A stretch of 64,000 nt of DNA from Xanthomonas sp. AM6 (GTDB taxonomy: Bacteria > Pseudomonadota > Gammaproteobacteria > Xanthomonadales > Xanthomonadaceae), in assembly GCF_025665335.1 (NCBI RefSeq), contig NZ_CP106869.1:1514501-1578500 (forward strand), in the 5' to 3' direction. A program made the translations under genes and the position numbers. Of this stretch, positions 50,991 through 62,150 are shown one piece after another. Position 1 is the first letter of the stretch. The number at the start of each line of letters is the position of its first letter. Under the pieces are notes generated by a model. That model searched no databases. It saw only the letters and a list, made by a program, of their open reading frames with translations, and was not told the origin of the DNA.

Positions 50991-51937
50991 GGGCTGCGCC
51001 GCTCGAGCAGGTTGCTGTGGCGGGCGATGAACATCGCCGCCGGGTCGATGCCCTTGGTGCGCAGGATGTGCAGGCGCGTGGCGGCCTCGGTCAGCACCGC
51101 CAGGTTGCGCCCGGGCATCACCGGCAGGGTGATCAGCGGCACGTCCAGGTCCAGCACGTGGCGGGTGCCGGAATCGCCGGTCAGGCGCTCGTAGCCATGC
51201 GGGGTCGGTTCGGTCATGGGCCGGGTCAGGTGCACGATCAGGCGAAGATACTTGTTCTTCTTTACAGCGGTGTCGCCGAACATGTCGCGCACGTTGAGCA
51301 CGCCCAGGCCGCGCACTTCCAGCAGGTCCTGCAGCAGTTCCGGGCAGGTGCCGTCGAGCACGTCGGGGGCGATCTGGGTGAATTCGGGGGCGTCGTCGGC
51401 GACCAGGCGGTGGCCGCGGCTGAGCAGTTCCAGCGCCAGCTCGCTCTTGCCGGAGCCGGCCTCGCCGGTGATCAGCACGCCGATCGAATAGATCTCCATG
51501 AACACCCCGTGCAGGATCACCCGCGGCGCCAGCGTGCGCGCCAGGTGATAGGAGAGGTGGTTGAGCAGTTCGTGGCCGCGCTTGGGCGAGACCCACAGCG
51601 GCGTGTCGGATTCGTCGGCGGCCGCGCGCAGGTCTTCCGGGCACGACTGGTTCTTGGTGATCACCAGCGCCAGCGGCCGCACCTGCACGATCTTCTCGAT
51701 GGTCTCCCAGCGCTGGCGCGAATCCAGCGAATCCAGCCAGGCCAGTTCCTCGGTGCCGAGGATCTGCACCTTGTTCGGGTAGATGGTGTTGAGATAGCCG
51801 GCCAGCGACGGGCGCCGCGACACCGCGTTGCCGGCCTCCAGTTCGCGGTGCTCGCCCTTCTGCCCGGCCAGCCAGCGCAGGCCGAGCCGGTCGCGCTGCT
51901 GGTCGAACAGTTCGCGCGCGGTGATGCTGGTGTTCAT
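50987..51937 (-). CDS. hprK: HPr kinase/phosphorylase
   Basis: A 316-residue bifunctional enzyme that phosphorylates and dephosphorylates HPr at Ser46. The N-terminal domain has [19 protein letters not shown]; the catalytic P-loop is [18 protein letters not shown] with the HprK signature [15 protein letters not shown] and [16 protein letters not shown]. It overlaps both neighbours by ATGA junctions (rapZ after, ptsN before). In proteobacteria it belongs to a regulatory PTS. Confidence 0.95.
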   Translation of the reverse strand: MNTSITARELFDQQRDRLGLRWLAGQKGEHRELEAGNAVSRRPSLAGYLNTIYPNKVQILGTEELAWLDSLDSRQRWETIEKIVQVRPLALVITKNQSCPEDLRAAADESDTPLWVSPKRGHELLNHLSYHLARTLAPRVILHGVFMEIYSIGVLITGEAGSGKSELALELLSRGHRLVADDAPEFTQIAPDVLDGTCPELLQDLLEVRGLGVLNVRDMFGDTAVKKNKYLRLIVHLTRPMTEPTPHGYERLTGDSGTRHVLDLDVPLITLPVMPGRNLAVLTEAATRLHILRTKGIDPAAMFIARHSNLLERRSP

Positions 51938-52389
51938 GCGGCGCTGGCCTGCGGCGCGCCGCCGAGCAGGTCGTGCAGCGCGGCGGCGTCGGGGGCGCGG
52001 CGCAGCGCGTCGCGGAAGCCCTCGTCGGAGAACTGTTCGGCCAGTTCCGACAGCAGCATCAGGTGCTGGTGGGTGTAGTGCGCCGGCACCGCCATCGCGA
52101 AGATCAGGTCCACCTGCGCGCCGTGGCCGTCGAAGTCGATCGGCTGGTCCAGCCGCAGCAGGGCGCCGCGCGGGGCGTCGAGGTGGGGAGCGCGGCCGTG
52201 CGGGATGGCGATGCCATGGCCGATGGCGGTGCTGCCGAGCTGCTCGCGCTCGCGCAGGCTGGCGAACAGTTCGTCGAAACCGGCCTGCGGACAGGCCAGC
52301 AGGCCGGCGGCGGTGCGCAGCAGGGTGTCGCGATCGGCGGCCGGCAGCACCTGGGTGCGGACGGCCGCCATCAGATCGGTCAAGGGCAT
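51934..52389 (-). CDS. ptsN: Nitrogen-type PTS EIIA protein (EIIA-Ntr)
   Basis: A 151-residue EIIA of the fructose/nitrogen type. The phosphorylatable His64 is in [12 protein letters not shown] and [25 protein letters not shown] is the conserved second half. It regulates potassium and nitrogen functions according to its phosphorylation state. No GAF-domain ptsP or dedicated NPr is here, so ptsI and ptsH nearby probably feed it. Its stop overlaps the hprK start. Confidence 0.94.
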   Translation of the reverse strand: MPLTDLMAAVRTQVLPAADRDTLLRTAAGLLACPQAGFDELFASLREREQLGSTAIGHGIAIPHGRAPHLDAPRGALLRLDQPIDFDGHGAQVDLIFAMAVPAHYTHQHLMLLSELAEQFSDEGFRDALRRAPDAAALHDLLGGAPQASAA

Positions 52390-52411
52390 GGCGGGACCAA
52401 CGTGTGCAGGA

Positions 52412-52729
52412 TCACACGATATTGTCGCGCACCTCGGCGGCGTGGTGGTCCTGTTTCTTTTCCTTGTGCTTGATGATCAGCCGGTCGAGCTTGTCGGCGA
52501 GCAGGTCGATCGCCGCGTACATGGTCTGCGCGCTGGCATCGGCGTGCAGGGTGCGGCCGGGAACGTTGACGGTGGCCTCGACGTGGTGGTCGGGCTTGCG
52601 CAGCGCCAACTGGGCGCGGACCTCGATGGTTTCCTCGTAATGCCGCTTCAGCCGCTGCAGCTTGGTCTCCACGTACTCGCGCAAGGCGGGGGTGACTTCG
52701 ATCTGCTGGCCGTAGGTCTCGATACGCAT
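52412..52729 (-). CDS. hpf: Ribosome hibernation-promoting factor
   Basis: A 105-residue short-form HPF/YfiA family protein: MRIETYGQQIEVTPALREYVETKL at the start, then DHHVEATVNVPG and the basic LLADKLDRLIIKHKEKKQ helix. It binds the 30S decoding region and promotes 100S dimers in stationary phase. It sits between rpoN and ptsN, a very widespread arrangement. AAGGAG precedes the ATG. Confidence 0.95.
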   Translation of the reverse strand: MRIETYGQQIEVTPALREYVETKLQRLKRHYEETIEVRAQLALRKPDHHVEATVNVPGRTLHADASAQTMYAAIDLLADKLDRLIIKHKEKKQDHHAAEVRDNIV

Positions 52730-52784
52730 CGGATACTCCTTGGTTCGGGATTCACCTATGAACCATTGCCGCTGCCGCCGACGC

Positions 52785-54233
52785 TCAACCGATGCGGACG
52801 CGTTCGTGGGAAGCGGAAATGTTCATGGCCTCACGATACTTCGCAACCGTGCGCCGCGCCACCGGCACGCCGGCGCTCTTCAGCAGGTCGGCCAGCTTGG
52901 CGTCAGAAAGCGGCTTGCGCGGGTTCTCCGCGTCGATCAGGCGCCGGATCATCGCCTGAATGGCGGTGCTGGAGGCCTCGCCGCCGCTGTCGGTGTCGAT
53001 GCCGGAGGCGAAGAAGGCGCGCAGCGGGATGGTGCCGCGCGGGGTGCGCACGTATTTGCGGGCGATGGCGCGGGAGATGGTGCTCTCATGCAGGCCCAGT
53101 TCGCCGGCGATCTCGCGCAGGGTCAGCGGGCGCAGCGCCTGTTCGCCGAACTCCAGGAAGCCGGCCTGCTGGCGCAGCAGGCAGCGGGTCACCTTGAGCA
53201 GGGTCTCGCCGCGCGCCTCCAGGCTCTTCAGCAGCCAGCGCGCTTCCTGCAGCTGGCCGCGCAGGTAGCCGGCGTCGCTCTCGCCGCATTGGCGGATCAG
53301 CTGTTCGTAGCCGCGGTGGATGGTGACCCTGGGCCGCGCGTGGCCGGCCAGCGCCGCATGCCAGACGCCGCGCTGGCGCCAGATCACGCAGTCCGGCACC
53401 ACGTAGGTGTCGGCGCCCAGTTCGCCGATCTGCTTGCCCGGGCGCGGGTCCAGCGAGCGCAGCAGGGCGACCGCGGTCTCCACCGCGGAGGCCGGACGCT
53501 TGAGTTCGTGGGCGATGCCGGCGATGCCGCTGCGCGGCAGCTTCTCCAGCGGGCCGTTGGCGATGATGCGCGCCAGTTCCAGCCCGGCGGTGTCCTCCGG
53601 CAGCACGTCCAGCTGCAGGTTCAGGCATTCGCCCAGCGTGCGCGCGGCGATGCCGACCGGGTCGAAGCGCTGGATCTGGTGCAGCACGGTGCCGATTTCC
53701 TCTTCGTCGGCGACGATGTCCGGCTGCAGCGTCTCGGCGATCGCGGCCAGCGGTTCGCGCAGGTAGCCATCGTCGTCGAGCGCGTCGATCAGCGCCGCGC
53801 CGATACTGCGGTCGCGCGGCGACAGGTGCGACAGGTGCAGCTGCCACAGCAGGTGGTCGATCAGCGTGTCCGGCTCGGCCACGCGCTCGGCGGCGCTGCC
53901 CATGTCGTCGTCGTCGTCGAAGGAGCCGCCGCTGCCGCTGCTCCAGGCCGGTTCGGCGTCGGACCAGTCGTCGCCGTCGTGCTGCGGCACGTTGTCCAGG
54001 GTGTCGCCGGCCGGCGGTGCGAGCTCGGCCTCGCCTTCGTCGCGGCCGGCGCCGGCCACGTCGAGCGTGGGCGCGGCGTCCTCGGCCCATTCCAGCAGCG
54101 GATTGCTCTCCACCGCCTCGGCGATCTCCACTTCCAGTTCGGCGCTGGACATCTGCAACAGCTTGATCGCCTGACGCAACTGCGGCGTCATGACCAGATG
54201 CTGTCCCAGCGATGTCTGCAGCCGTGCTTTCAT
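52785..54233 (-). CDS. rpoN: RNA polymerase sigma-54 factor
   Basis: A 482-residue sigma-54. Region I starts with LQTSLGQHLVMTPQLRQAIKLLQ, which contacts enhancer-binding proteins. An acidic region II (DDDDD) follows. The core-binding and helix-turn-helix parts include LRPLTLREIAGELGLHESTISRAI. The RpoN box ARRTVAKYREAMNI near the C-terminus reads the -24 element. Xanthomonads often carry two rpoN genes; the lptB-rpoN-hpf-ptsN context marks this as the conserved one, not the flagellar copy. Confidence 0.97.
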   Translation of the reverse strand: MKARLQTSLGQHLVMTPQLRQAIKLLQMSSAELEVEIAEAVESNPLLEWAEDAAPTLDVAGAGRDEGEAELAPPAGDTLDNVPQHDGDDWSDAEPAWSSGSGGSFDDDDDMGSAAERVAEPDTLIDHLLWQLHLSHLSPRDRSIGAALIDALDDDGYLREPLAAIAETLQPDIVADEEEIGTVLHQIQRFDPVGIAARTLGECLNLQLDVLPEDTAGLELARIIANGPLEKLPRSGIAGIAHELKRPASAVETAVALLRSLDPRPGKQIGELGADTYVVPDCVIWRQRGVWHAALAGHARPRVTIHRGYEQLIRQCGESDAGYLRGQLQEARWLLKSLEARGETLLKVTRCLLRQQAGFLEFGEQALRPLTLREIAGELGLHESTISRAIARKYVRTPRGTIPLRAFFASGIDTDSGGEASSTAIQAMIRRLIDAENPRKPLSDAKLADLLKSAGVPVARRTVAKYREAMNISASHERVRIG

Positions 54234-54252
54234 GCCTGTACCGGACGGGAAA

Positions 54253-54270
54253 GGGCGTGGCGGGACGCCC
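54253..54270 (-). terminator. Weak hairpin between lptB and rpoN
   Basis: On the minus strand GGGCGT, loop, ACGCCC, then TTTCCC, seven bases after the lptB stop. The short stem and short T run suggest partial termination, which would lower but not abolish rpoN transcription from upstream. Confidence 0.4.
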
Positions 54271-54276
54271 GCGCGG

Positions 54277-54995
<719 letters not shown>

Positions 54996-54996
<1 letters not shown>

Positions 54997-55598
54997 CACT
55001 GGCCTCCTTGCTTGGCCGGGGTGGCGGGCTTGGCCGGCGTGGTCGCCGCCGGCTTGGCGGCGGGCTTGCTCGCCGGCTTGGCGCCAGCGGCCGGGGCGCC
55101 GGCCGGGGCCGGGTTCTTCGGCTGGATCACAGTGTGCACGCGGGTGCCGTCGCCGCCGCCCTGCATGTTGCCGGTCTTGGTGTTGTAGACCATGCGCTGC
55201 CCGGCGTTGGTGCCCTTGGGCGAGGTCATGCGGTAGTTGCCGGTGAGGATCACGGTATCGGTCGAGACGGTGTAGTCGATATTGTCGGCGACCCCGTCCA
55301 TCGGCGAGCCGTCGTCCATCTCCTGCTTCAATGTCGCTTGCTTGCCGTTGAACACCACGCGATCGATCTCGCCGTTCTTGCGGAACAAGTCGGCAGTGTT
55401 GGCGTGGATCTCCAGCGTGCCCTGGATGATGACGACATTGCCGGTGAAGCGGCACTTGCCGTTGTCGTCGGTCAGATTGCAGTCCTGCGCATCGGACTTG
55501 ATGTCCATCGGCTGGTTGCGGTCGGACGACTTGGCCATCGCCACGGCGGGTAGCAGCAGGGCGAGCAGCGCGAGCTTAGCGGGCAGCGTTGGGTTCAT
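54996..55598 (-). CDS. lptA: LPS transport periplasmic protein LptA
   Basis: A 200-residue periplasmic bridge protein with a signal peptide ([15 protein letters not shown]). The OstA-type beta-jellyroll starts at [19 protein letters not shown] and runs through [22 protein letters not shown] to about residue 155. The last 40 residues are an Ala/Pro/Lys-rich disordered tail, longer than in E. coli LptA. It overlaps lptC by 23 bases and lptB by one. Confidence 0.94.
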
Positions 55599-56142
55599 AG
55601 CGGGTCTTGACCTGGGAAAGGAGCTTGTACTGCCGGGACTTCAAGTCGACCTCGAAGCCCACGCCGGACTGCATCATACCGGGCCGGGTCATGGTGACCG
55701 TTTCGGCGGTGCGCGCGGTGCTGGTCTTCGGGAACACGTCCAGGCTCTGGGTGCGGAAGGTGGTGGGCGGGATGCTGGGGACCTTGGGGCTGTCGCCGGC
55801 GACGTCGCCGCGCAGACGCAGCTCCTCGCCGTTGGCGCTGACCCAGCCGGTCTTGCTGCGCATCTCCCAGTGCTGGCCGTTGGCGTCGGGCAGCAGGAAC
55901 AGCGGGGTCTCGATCGCCATGGTCTGGTCGGCGCGGCTGCGCTCCATCTGCGGCGCGCGCAGGGTCATCGATTCCTTGCCCTGCTTGTCCAGGGTGACGA
56001 TCTGGAAATCGTGCGCGATGTAGTCCGAACGGGCTTCCTCGTCCGCGGCCGGCGCCGGCTTGCCGCGCTGGTGCCAGGCCGTCCAGCCGCTGACCAGCGC
56101 CGCGACCAGCAGCAGGCCGCCGAGCCAGGTGCGCCAGTTCAT
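55576..56142 (-). CDS. lptC: LPS export system protein LptC
   Basis: A 188-residue bitopic inner-membrane protein: one N-terminal TM (WLGGLLLVAALVSGWTAW), then a periplasmic LptC/YrbK jellyroll with SDYIAHDFQIVTLDKQGKE, a GDVAGDSP block and VKTRYEPN at the end. It links LptBFG to LptA. Its start overlaps the kdsC stop (ATGA) and its end overlaps lptA, so the genes are tightly coupled. Confidence 0.92.
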   Translation of the reverse strand: MNWRTWLGGLLLVAALVSGWTAWHQRGKPAPAADEEARSDYIAHDFQIVTLDKQGKESMTLRAPQMERSRADQTMAIETPLFLLPDANGQHWEMRSKTGWVSANGEELRLRGDVAGDSPKVPSIPPTTFRTQSLDVFPKTSTARTAETVTMTRPGMMQSGVGFEVDLKSRQYKLLSQVKTRYEPNAAR

Positions 56143-56687
56143 GCGCCATGCTCCTGCAGCAGCGCGGCGACGTGGCCCTGCGCGGCCAGCAGCACGTCGC
56201 ACAGCTCGCGCGCGGCGCCTTCGCCGCCGCGGGCGCGGGTCAGCCAGTGCACGTGCTCGGCGGTCCACGGGTGCGCGTTGGCCGGGGCCACCGCCAGGCC
56301 GACCACGCGCAGCGGCGCCAGGTCGGGCAGGTCGTCGCCCATGAAACACACCTGCTCCAGGCTCAGCCCGCGCTCGTCGCACAGCGCCTGCACCCCGGCG
56401 CGCTTGTCCTTGACTCCGATCTGCACCAGCAGGCCCAGTTCCTGGCCACGCTTCTCCGCGGCCAGGCTCGGCCGCGCGGTGATCAGCGCCACGTCGATGC
56501 CGTGCCGGCGCAACTGCACCAGGCCCTGGCCGTCGAGCACGTTGAACGCCTTGCTCTCGTTGCCGTCGCGGTCGTAGTACAGGCGGCCGTCGGTCAGCGT
56601 GCCGTCCACGTCGAAGCACGCCAGGCGGATCCGGGCGGCGCGGTCGATCAGGTCGGCAGGGAGGTCGGCCAGCGGGGAGTAGGGCAT
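56139..56687 (-). CDS. kdsC: 3-deoxy-D-manno-octulosonate-8-phosphate phosphatase
   Basis: A 182-residue C0-type HAD phosphatase. The catalytic motif is CFDVDGTLTDGRLYYD, with ALITARPS and CFMGDDLPDLAPLRVVGLAV as motifs II to IV. It releases Kdo from Kdo-8-phosphate for lipid A inner core. It follows kdsD by 90 bases and overlaps lptC, the conserved kdsD-kdsC-lptC-lptA-lptB order. Confidence 0.95.
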   Translation of the reverse strand: MPYSPLADLPADLIDRAARIRLACFDVDGTLTDGRLYYDRDGNESKAFNVLDGQGLVQLRRHGIDVALITARPSLAAEKRGQELGLLVQIGVKDKRAGVQALCDERGLSLEQVCFMGDDLPDLAPLRVVGLAVAPANAHPWTAEHVHWLTRARGGEGAARELCDVLLAAQGHVAALLQEHGA

Positions 56688-56777
56688 CGTTCTCGATATC
56701 GGGGCGGGGAGGCCGGCTTTCCAGCGGCCAGGGCCAGCGGCGCAGGGCGCCGGCGGGCGGTGAACAGGTTCAGACGG

Positions 56778-57779
56778 TTAAACCACTCTGGCGCGCAACA
56801 GGTCGTGAATGTTGAGCGCGCCGACCGCGCGGCCGTCGCCGTCGACCACGATCAGGCCGTTGATCTTGTGGGTTTCCATCAGCCGCGCGGCCTCGGCGGC
56901 GAGCTGGTCGGCGCCGATGGTGCGCGGCTGCCGGGTCATCACGTCGGCGATGCGGGTCTGGCGCACGTCCAGCGGGCTGTCCAGGGTGCGGCGCAGGTCG
57001 CCGTCGGTGAACAGGCCGAGCAGGCGGTCGTCGCGGTCGACGATCGCGGTCATGCCCAGGCGCTTGCGGCTCATCTCCACCAGCGCCTCGCTGAGGCTGG
57101 CGTCCTCGTGCACCTTCGGCAACTCCTCGCCGCCGTGCATCACGTCGGTGATGTGCAGCAGCAGGCGCCGGCCGAGGCTGCCGGCCGGGTGCGAGCGGGC
57201 GAAGTCGTCGGCGGTGAAGCCGCGCGCGTCCAGCAGCGCCACCGCCAGCGCGTCGCCCAGCGCCAGCGAGGCGGTGGTGCTGGAGGTCGGCGCCAGGTCC
57301 AGCGGGCAGGCCTCGGCCGGCACGCTGACGTCCAGGTGCAGGTCGGCCTCGCGCGCCAGGGTGGACTGGGCGCGGCCGGTCATCGCGATCACCGCGTTGC
57401 CCTGGCGCTTGAGCACCGGCAGCAGCATCAGGATCTCGTCCGATTCGCCGGAATAGGACAGCGCCAGGACCACGTCGGCGTCGGTGATCATGCCCAGGTC
57501 GCCGTGCCCGGCCTCGCCCGGGTGCACGTAGAACGCCGGGGTGCCGGTGGAGGCGAGGGTGGCGGCGATCTTGCGCGCCACGTGCCCGGACTTGCCCATG
57601 CCGGTGGCGACCACCCGCCCGCGCGAACCCAGGATCAGCCGGCAGGCGGCGGCGAACTCGGCGCCGATGCGCGCGCCGACCGCGCCCAGCGCGGCCTGCT
57701 CGATCGCGACCACGCGGCGGCCGCTGGCGACCAGGCTGGCGTCGTCGAGCGCGGCGGGGGACAGGGGCGATACAGCCAT
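56778..57779 (-). CDS. kdsD: D-arabinose-5-phosphate isomerase
   Basis: A 333-residue KpsF/GutQ-type enzyme that makes arabinose 5-phosphate from ribulose 5-phosphate for Kdo synthesis. The SIS domain has RVVATGMGKSGHVARKIAATLASTG, HGDLGMIT and ALSYSGESDE. Two C-terminal CBS modules follow (HEDASLSEALVEMSRKRLGM and INGLIVVDGDGRAVGALNIHDLL). It is divergent from ibaG with about 50 bases between. Confidence 0.95.
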   Translation of the reverse strand: MAVSPLSPAALDDASLVASGRRVVAIEQAALGAVGARIGAEFAAACRLILGSRGRVVATGMGKSGHVARKIAATLASTGTPAFYVHPGEAGHGDLGMITDADVVLALSYSGESDEILMLLPVLKRQGNAVIAMTGRAQSTLAREADLHLDVSVPAEACPLDLAPTSSTTASLALGDALAVALLDARGFTADDFARSHPAGSLGRRLLLHITDVMHGGEELPKVHEDASLSEALVEMSRKRLGMTAIVDRDDRLLGLFTDGDLRRTLDSPLDVRQTRIADVMTRQPRTIGADQLAAEAARLMETHKINGLIVVDGDGRAVGALNIHDLLRARVV

Positions 57780-57798
57780 GCGGATGCCGGTCGGAGGG

Positions 57799-57804
57799 TA
57801 GAAT
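57799..57804 (+). promoter_or_regulatory. Possible -10 element for ibaG-murA
   Basis: TAGAAT lies 28 bases before the TTG start of ibaG, in the short divergent kdsD-ibaG gap. A convincing -35 was not seen. Confidence 0.35.
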
Positions 57805-57831
57805 GGCCGACCATTTTATTAGGAAAGCCCG

Positions 57832-58062
57832 TTGGACGCCGAAACCATCCGTAAACTGATCGAGGCCGGCCTGCCTGGCGCGCGCGTGCAGGTGCAGGGC
57901 GAGGACGGCGTGCACTTCGAGGCCACCGTGGTCAGCGAGGCCTTCGCCGGCAAGCTGCCGCTGGCCCGCCACCGCATGGTCTACGCGACGCTGGGCGAGC
58001 TGATGGGCGGGGCGATCCACGCGCTGGCGCTGACCACGCTGACCCCCGACCAGGCCGGCTGA
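57832..58062 (+). CDS. ibaG: BolA family protein IbaG
   Basis: A 76-residue BolA-like protein: ETIRKLIEAGLPGARVQVQGEDGVHFEATVV and the C-terminal HRMVYATLGELMGGAIHALAL. The conserved Cys/His ligand region pairs with monothiol glutaredoxin in Fe-S trafficking. IbaG/YrbA genes typically precede murA, as here. The start is TTG with AGGAAAG upstream, giving the normal family N-terminus. murA follows 45 bases on. Confidence 0.92.
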   Translation: MDAETIRKLIEAGLPGARVQVQGEDGVHFEATVVSEAFAGKLPLARHRMVYATLGELMGGAIHALALTTLTPDQAG

Positions 58063-59714
<1,652 letters not shown>

Positions 59715-59840
59715 CCTGGCGCGCTCGCTGCGGACTGCGCTGGCAGGGAGGTGGGCGCTCGCTGCGCGCGGGACGCCTGGCCCTGGCCACGCGCTGCCGG
59801 GAATGGCGGCAGCAACGCATGCCGCTGGCGAGCGGGCAGC

Positions 59841-59872
59841 AAAAAGGGCGGACCGGCCGGTCCGCCCTTTTT
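59841..59872. terminator. Bidirectional intrinsic terminator
   Basis: A perfect 32-base palindrome with AAAAAGGGCGGACC on one side and its complement ending in TTTTT on the other. It serves both the ibaG-murA-EF-hand operon and the converging DUF3108 operon. Confidence 0.93.
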
Positions 59873-59914
59873 CGATGGCGCATCGCGCAGCGCGGCCGCT
59901 GCGCGATGCCGCGA

Positions 59915-60598
59915 TCAGCGCAGCGACTTGATGGTCAGGTCCAGCGCGTCCTGGCCGTTCTCGCGCTGCAGGATGCGCACCGGCACCGGCATGTCCGGCA
60001 CGATCCAGGCGATGATCTCCTTGGAGCCGTCGCTGCGGCTGACCTTGGTCGCCTGCTCGGTCTTGCCGTTGACGGTGATCGCTTCCTTGCCGGCCACCTT
60101 GTAGGACATCGGCTTGGCGCGGCCCTCGTCGACCATGCGGTAGCTGGGGGTCTTGCCGGCGTTGACGTCGCGCGCGATCGCCAGGTTGATCAGCAGCGCG
60201 TCCATGTCGCCGGGCTGCAGCTTGATCGGGCCGCGGCGGTCGGCCTTGACGTCGCCGGACCAGGTCGCCTGCGCCTTGCTCCAATCGTAGTTGGCGGTCA
60301 CCGCCTTCTTCTTGATCAGGAACAGCGAGCGGTCGTCGCTGCTGAGCGGGCGCAACTGGCCGCCCTTTTCCTCGAACACCGTGCTCTGGCTCAGGTCGGC
60401 GACCTGGTTCTTGATCGACAGGCTGTAGCGCCAGCGGTTGCTGCCTTCGCTGGCCAGGGTCATCAGGCCGTTGGCCTGCATGCCCATGTAGCTGGCCTGG
60501 TAGTCCGCCTTGAACGGCTCCAGCGCCAGCGCCGGCAGGCTGGCCATGACCAGCAGGGCGGCGGCGAGGGCGGACAGGGGGCGGGCGATGCGTGTCAT
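59915..60598 (-). CDS. DUF3108 domain exported protein, copy 2
   Basis: A 227-residue protein with a signal peptide (PLSALAAALLVMASLPALA). The DUF3108 beta domain runs from FKADYQASYMGMQANGLMTL through NYDWSKAQATWSGDVKADR and LQPGDMDALLINLAI to VPVRILQRENGQDALDL. It is probably periplasmic; function unknown. It shares the LQPGD, LLINL and PVRILQRE blocks with the copy just upstream, from which it is separated by two bases. Confidence 0.85.
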   Translation of the reverse strand: MTRIARPLSALAAALLVMASLPALALEPFKADYQASYMGMQANGLMTLASEGSNRWRYSLSIKNQVADLSQSTVFEEKGGQLRPLSSDDRSLFLIKKKAVTANYDWSKAQATWSGDVKADRRGPIKLQPGDMDALLINLAIARDVNAGKTPSYRMVDEGRAKPMSYKVAGKEAITVNGKTEQATKVSRSDGSKEIIAWIVPDMPVPVRILQRENGQDALDLTIKSLR

Positions 60599-60600
60599 GG

Positions 60601-61428
60601 TCAGACTCCTTGGTATTCGGTCAGGCGCAGGTCGATGCGGTCTTCGCCGTCTTCGCGCTGCAGGATGCGCACCGGCGTCGGCACACCGTTGGCGATCCAC
60701 AGGATGGTCTCATTCTTGCCGCCGTTGGTGCGCGAGACGCGCAGCGCGTCGTAGCTGATATCGCCGACCTGCACCGTCTCGGTCTGCTCGGCGGCGTGGT
60801 AGACGTGCTCGCGGACCCGGCCGACGTCGACGAAGCGGTAGCTCATGGTCTTGCCCGGCTGCGCGTCGCGCATGATCGACAGGTTGATCAGCAGCGCGCT
60901 CTGGTCGCCGGGCTGCAGCGGAATCGGCTGCTGGCGGTCCTTCTTCAGGTCGCCGTCCCAGCGCGCCACGCCCTGCGCCCAGTCGTAGACGCCGGTGACC
61001 TTCTTGCCGAAGAACACGGCCTTCTTCACCGTGCTCTGGCTCTGCGGCACGTAGCGCCCGTCCTGGGTGCGGAACACCGTGCTCTGCTCGATGTTCAGGC
61101 CGAGGATGCTGGCGAAGCCGCTGCGGCCCTGCACGCCCAGGTCCACGCGCCATTCGTCGCCGCCGCTGTGGCTGACCTGCATGCGTGCATCGCCCGCTTC
61201 CTTGCCCTTGTACAGGGCCTGGTAGGTGGCCACGAACGGCTGCAGCGGCGGCGGCGTCCAGGCTTCGGCCTGCAGGGCCGGTGCGGCCGGGGCGGGCGCG
61301 GGCGCCGCAGCCGTCGTCGGAGGGGCGGGCGCCGGCGCGGGCGCCTGCGCCAGCACGCCGACGGTCGGCGCCAGCAGGCCGAGGCTGGCCACGGCGAGAA
61401 CAGCGAACTGACGCGAAAGGGGCTTCAT
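60601..61428 (-). CDS. DUF3108 domain exported protein, copy 1
   Basis: A 275-residue paralogue of the following gene. A signal peptide (FAVLAVASLGLLAPTVGVLA) is followed by an Ala/Pro-rich linker of about 30 residues, then a DUF3108 domain: FVATYQALYKGKEAGDARMQV, VYDWAQGVARWDGDLKKDR, LQPGDQSALLINLSI and TPVRILQREDGEDRIDL. The linker distinguishes it from copy 2. It is presumably periplasmic. It lies 65 bases after purN on the same strand. Confidence 0.83.
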   Translation of the reverse strand: MKPLSRQFAVLAVASLGLLAPTVGVLAQAPAPAPAPPTTAAAPAPAPAAPALQAEAWTPPPLQPFVATYQALYKGKEAGDARMQVSHSGGDEWRVDLGVQGRSGFASILGLNIEQSTVFRTQDGRYVPQSQSTVKKAVFFGKKVTGVYDWAQGVARWDGDLKKDRQQPIPLQPGDQSALLINLSIMRDAQPGKTMSYRFVDVGRVREHVYHAAEQTETVQVGDISYDALRVSRTNGGKNETILWIANGVPTPVRILQREDGEDRIDLRLTEYQGV

Positions 61429-61493
61429 GGGATCGGCTGCGAGGAAGGGGATGGGGCGCGAAGGCGCCGCAGCGGGAAGGGGACGCGGCGCAT

Positions 61494-62147
61494 TCAGGGA
61501 ATCAGCATGCCTTGGCAATCTAGGCGCAGCGGACTAAACCGGCACTGACCGTCCAGCCAGACCCTGTCGTCCCGTTCAGCCAGACGCCCGGCCGCGGCCA
61601 GCTGCAGCACCGCGCACAGCAACTGGTGCTCGCGCGGCAGCAGGCGCAGCGCCAGGTCCTGCGGGCAGTCGCCGGCCTGCACCGGCACCCGCACCTGCGC
61701 GATCACCGCGCCGGCGTCCAGCGCCGGCACCACGAAATGCACGCTGGCGCCGTGTTCGGCGTCGCCGGCCGCGATCGCCTGCGCATGCGTGTGCAGGCCG
61801 CGGTACTTGGGCAGCAGCGAGGGGTGGATATTGAGCAGGCGGCCGGCGAAGCGCTGCACGAAGCCGTCGCCGAGGATGCGCATGTAGCCGGCGCAGACGA
61901 TCCAGTCCGGCTGCACCGCGGCCACCGCGTCGCCCAGCGCCCGGTCGAACGCGGCGCGGTCGGGAAATCCGCCCGGCGCGGCCGACCAGCGCTGCGCCGG
62001 CGCCACCTTGGCCAGCGCCGGCGCCTGCGCGCGGTCGCTGAACACGCCGACCACCTGCGCGTCCAGCGTACCGGCGGCGATCGCGTCGAGCAGCGCCTGC
62101 AGGTTGGAGCCGCGGCCGGAGACCAGCACCGCAAGACGGATCGTCAT
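61494..62147 (-). CDS. purN: Phosphoribosylglycinamide formyltransferase
   Basis: A 217-residue enzyme that formylates GAR using 10-formyltetrahydrofolate in purine synthesis. Signatures: LAVLVSGRGSNLQALLDAI (phosphate loop), AGYMRILGDGFVQRFAGRLLNIHPSLLPKY with the catalytic Asn-His, and HFVVPALDAGAVIAQ with the Asp. It lies three genes downstream of purM in a run that also holds two membrane proteins. Confidence 0.95.
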   Translation of the reverse strand: MTIRLAVLVSGRGSNLQALLDAIAAGTLDAQVVGVFSDRAQAPALAKVAPAQRWSAAPGGFPDRAAFDRALGDAVAAVQPDWIVCAGYMRILGDGFVQRFAGRLLNIHPSLLPKYRGLHTHAQAIAAGDAEHGASVHFVVPALDAGAVIAQVRVPVQAGDCPQDLALRLLPREHQLLCAVLQLAAAGRLAERDDRVWLDGQCRFSPLRLDCQGMLIP

Positions 62148-62150
62148 CGG

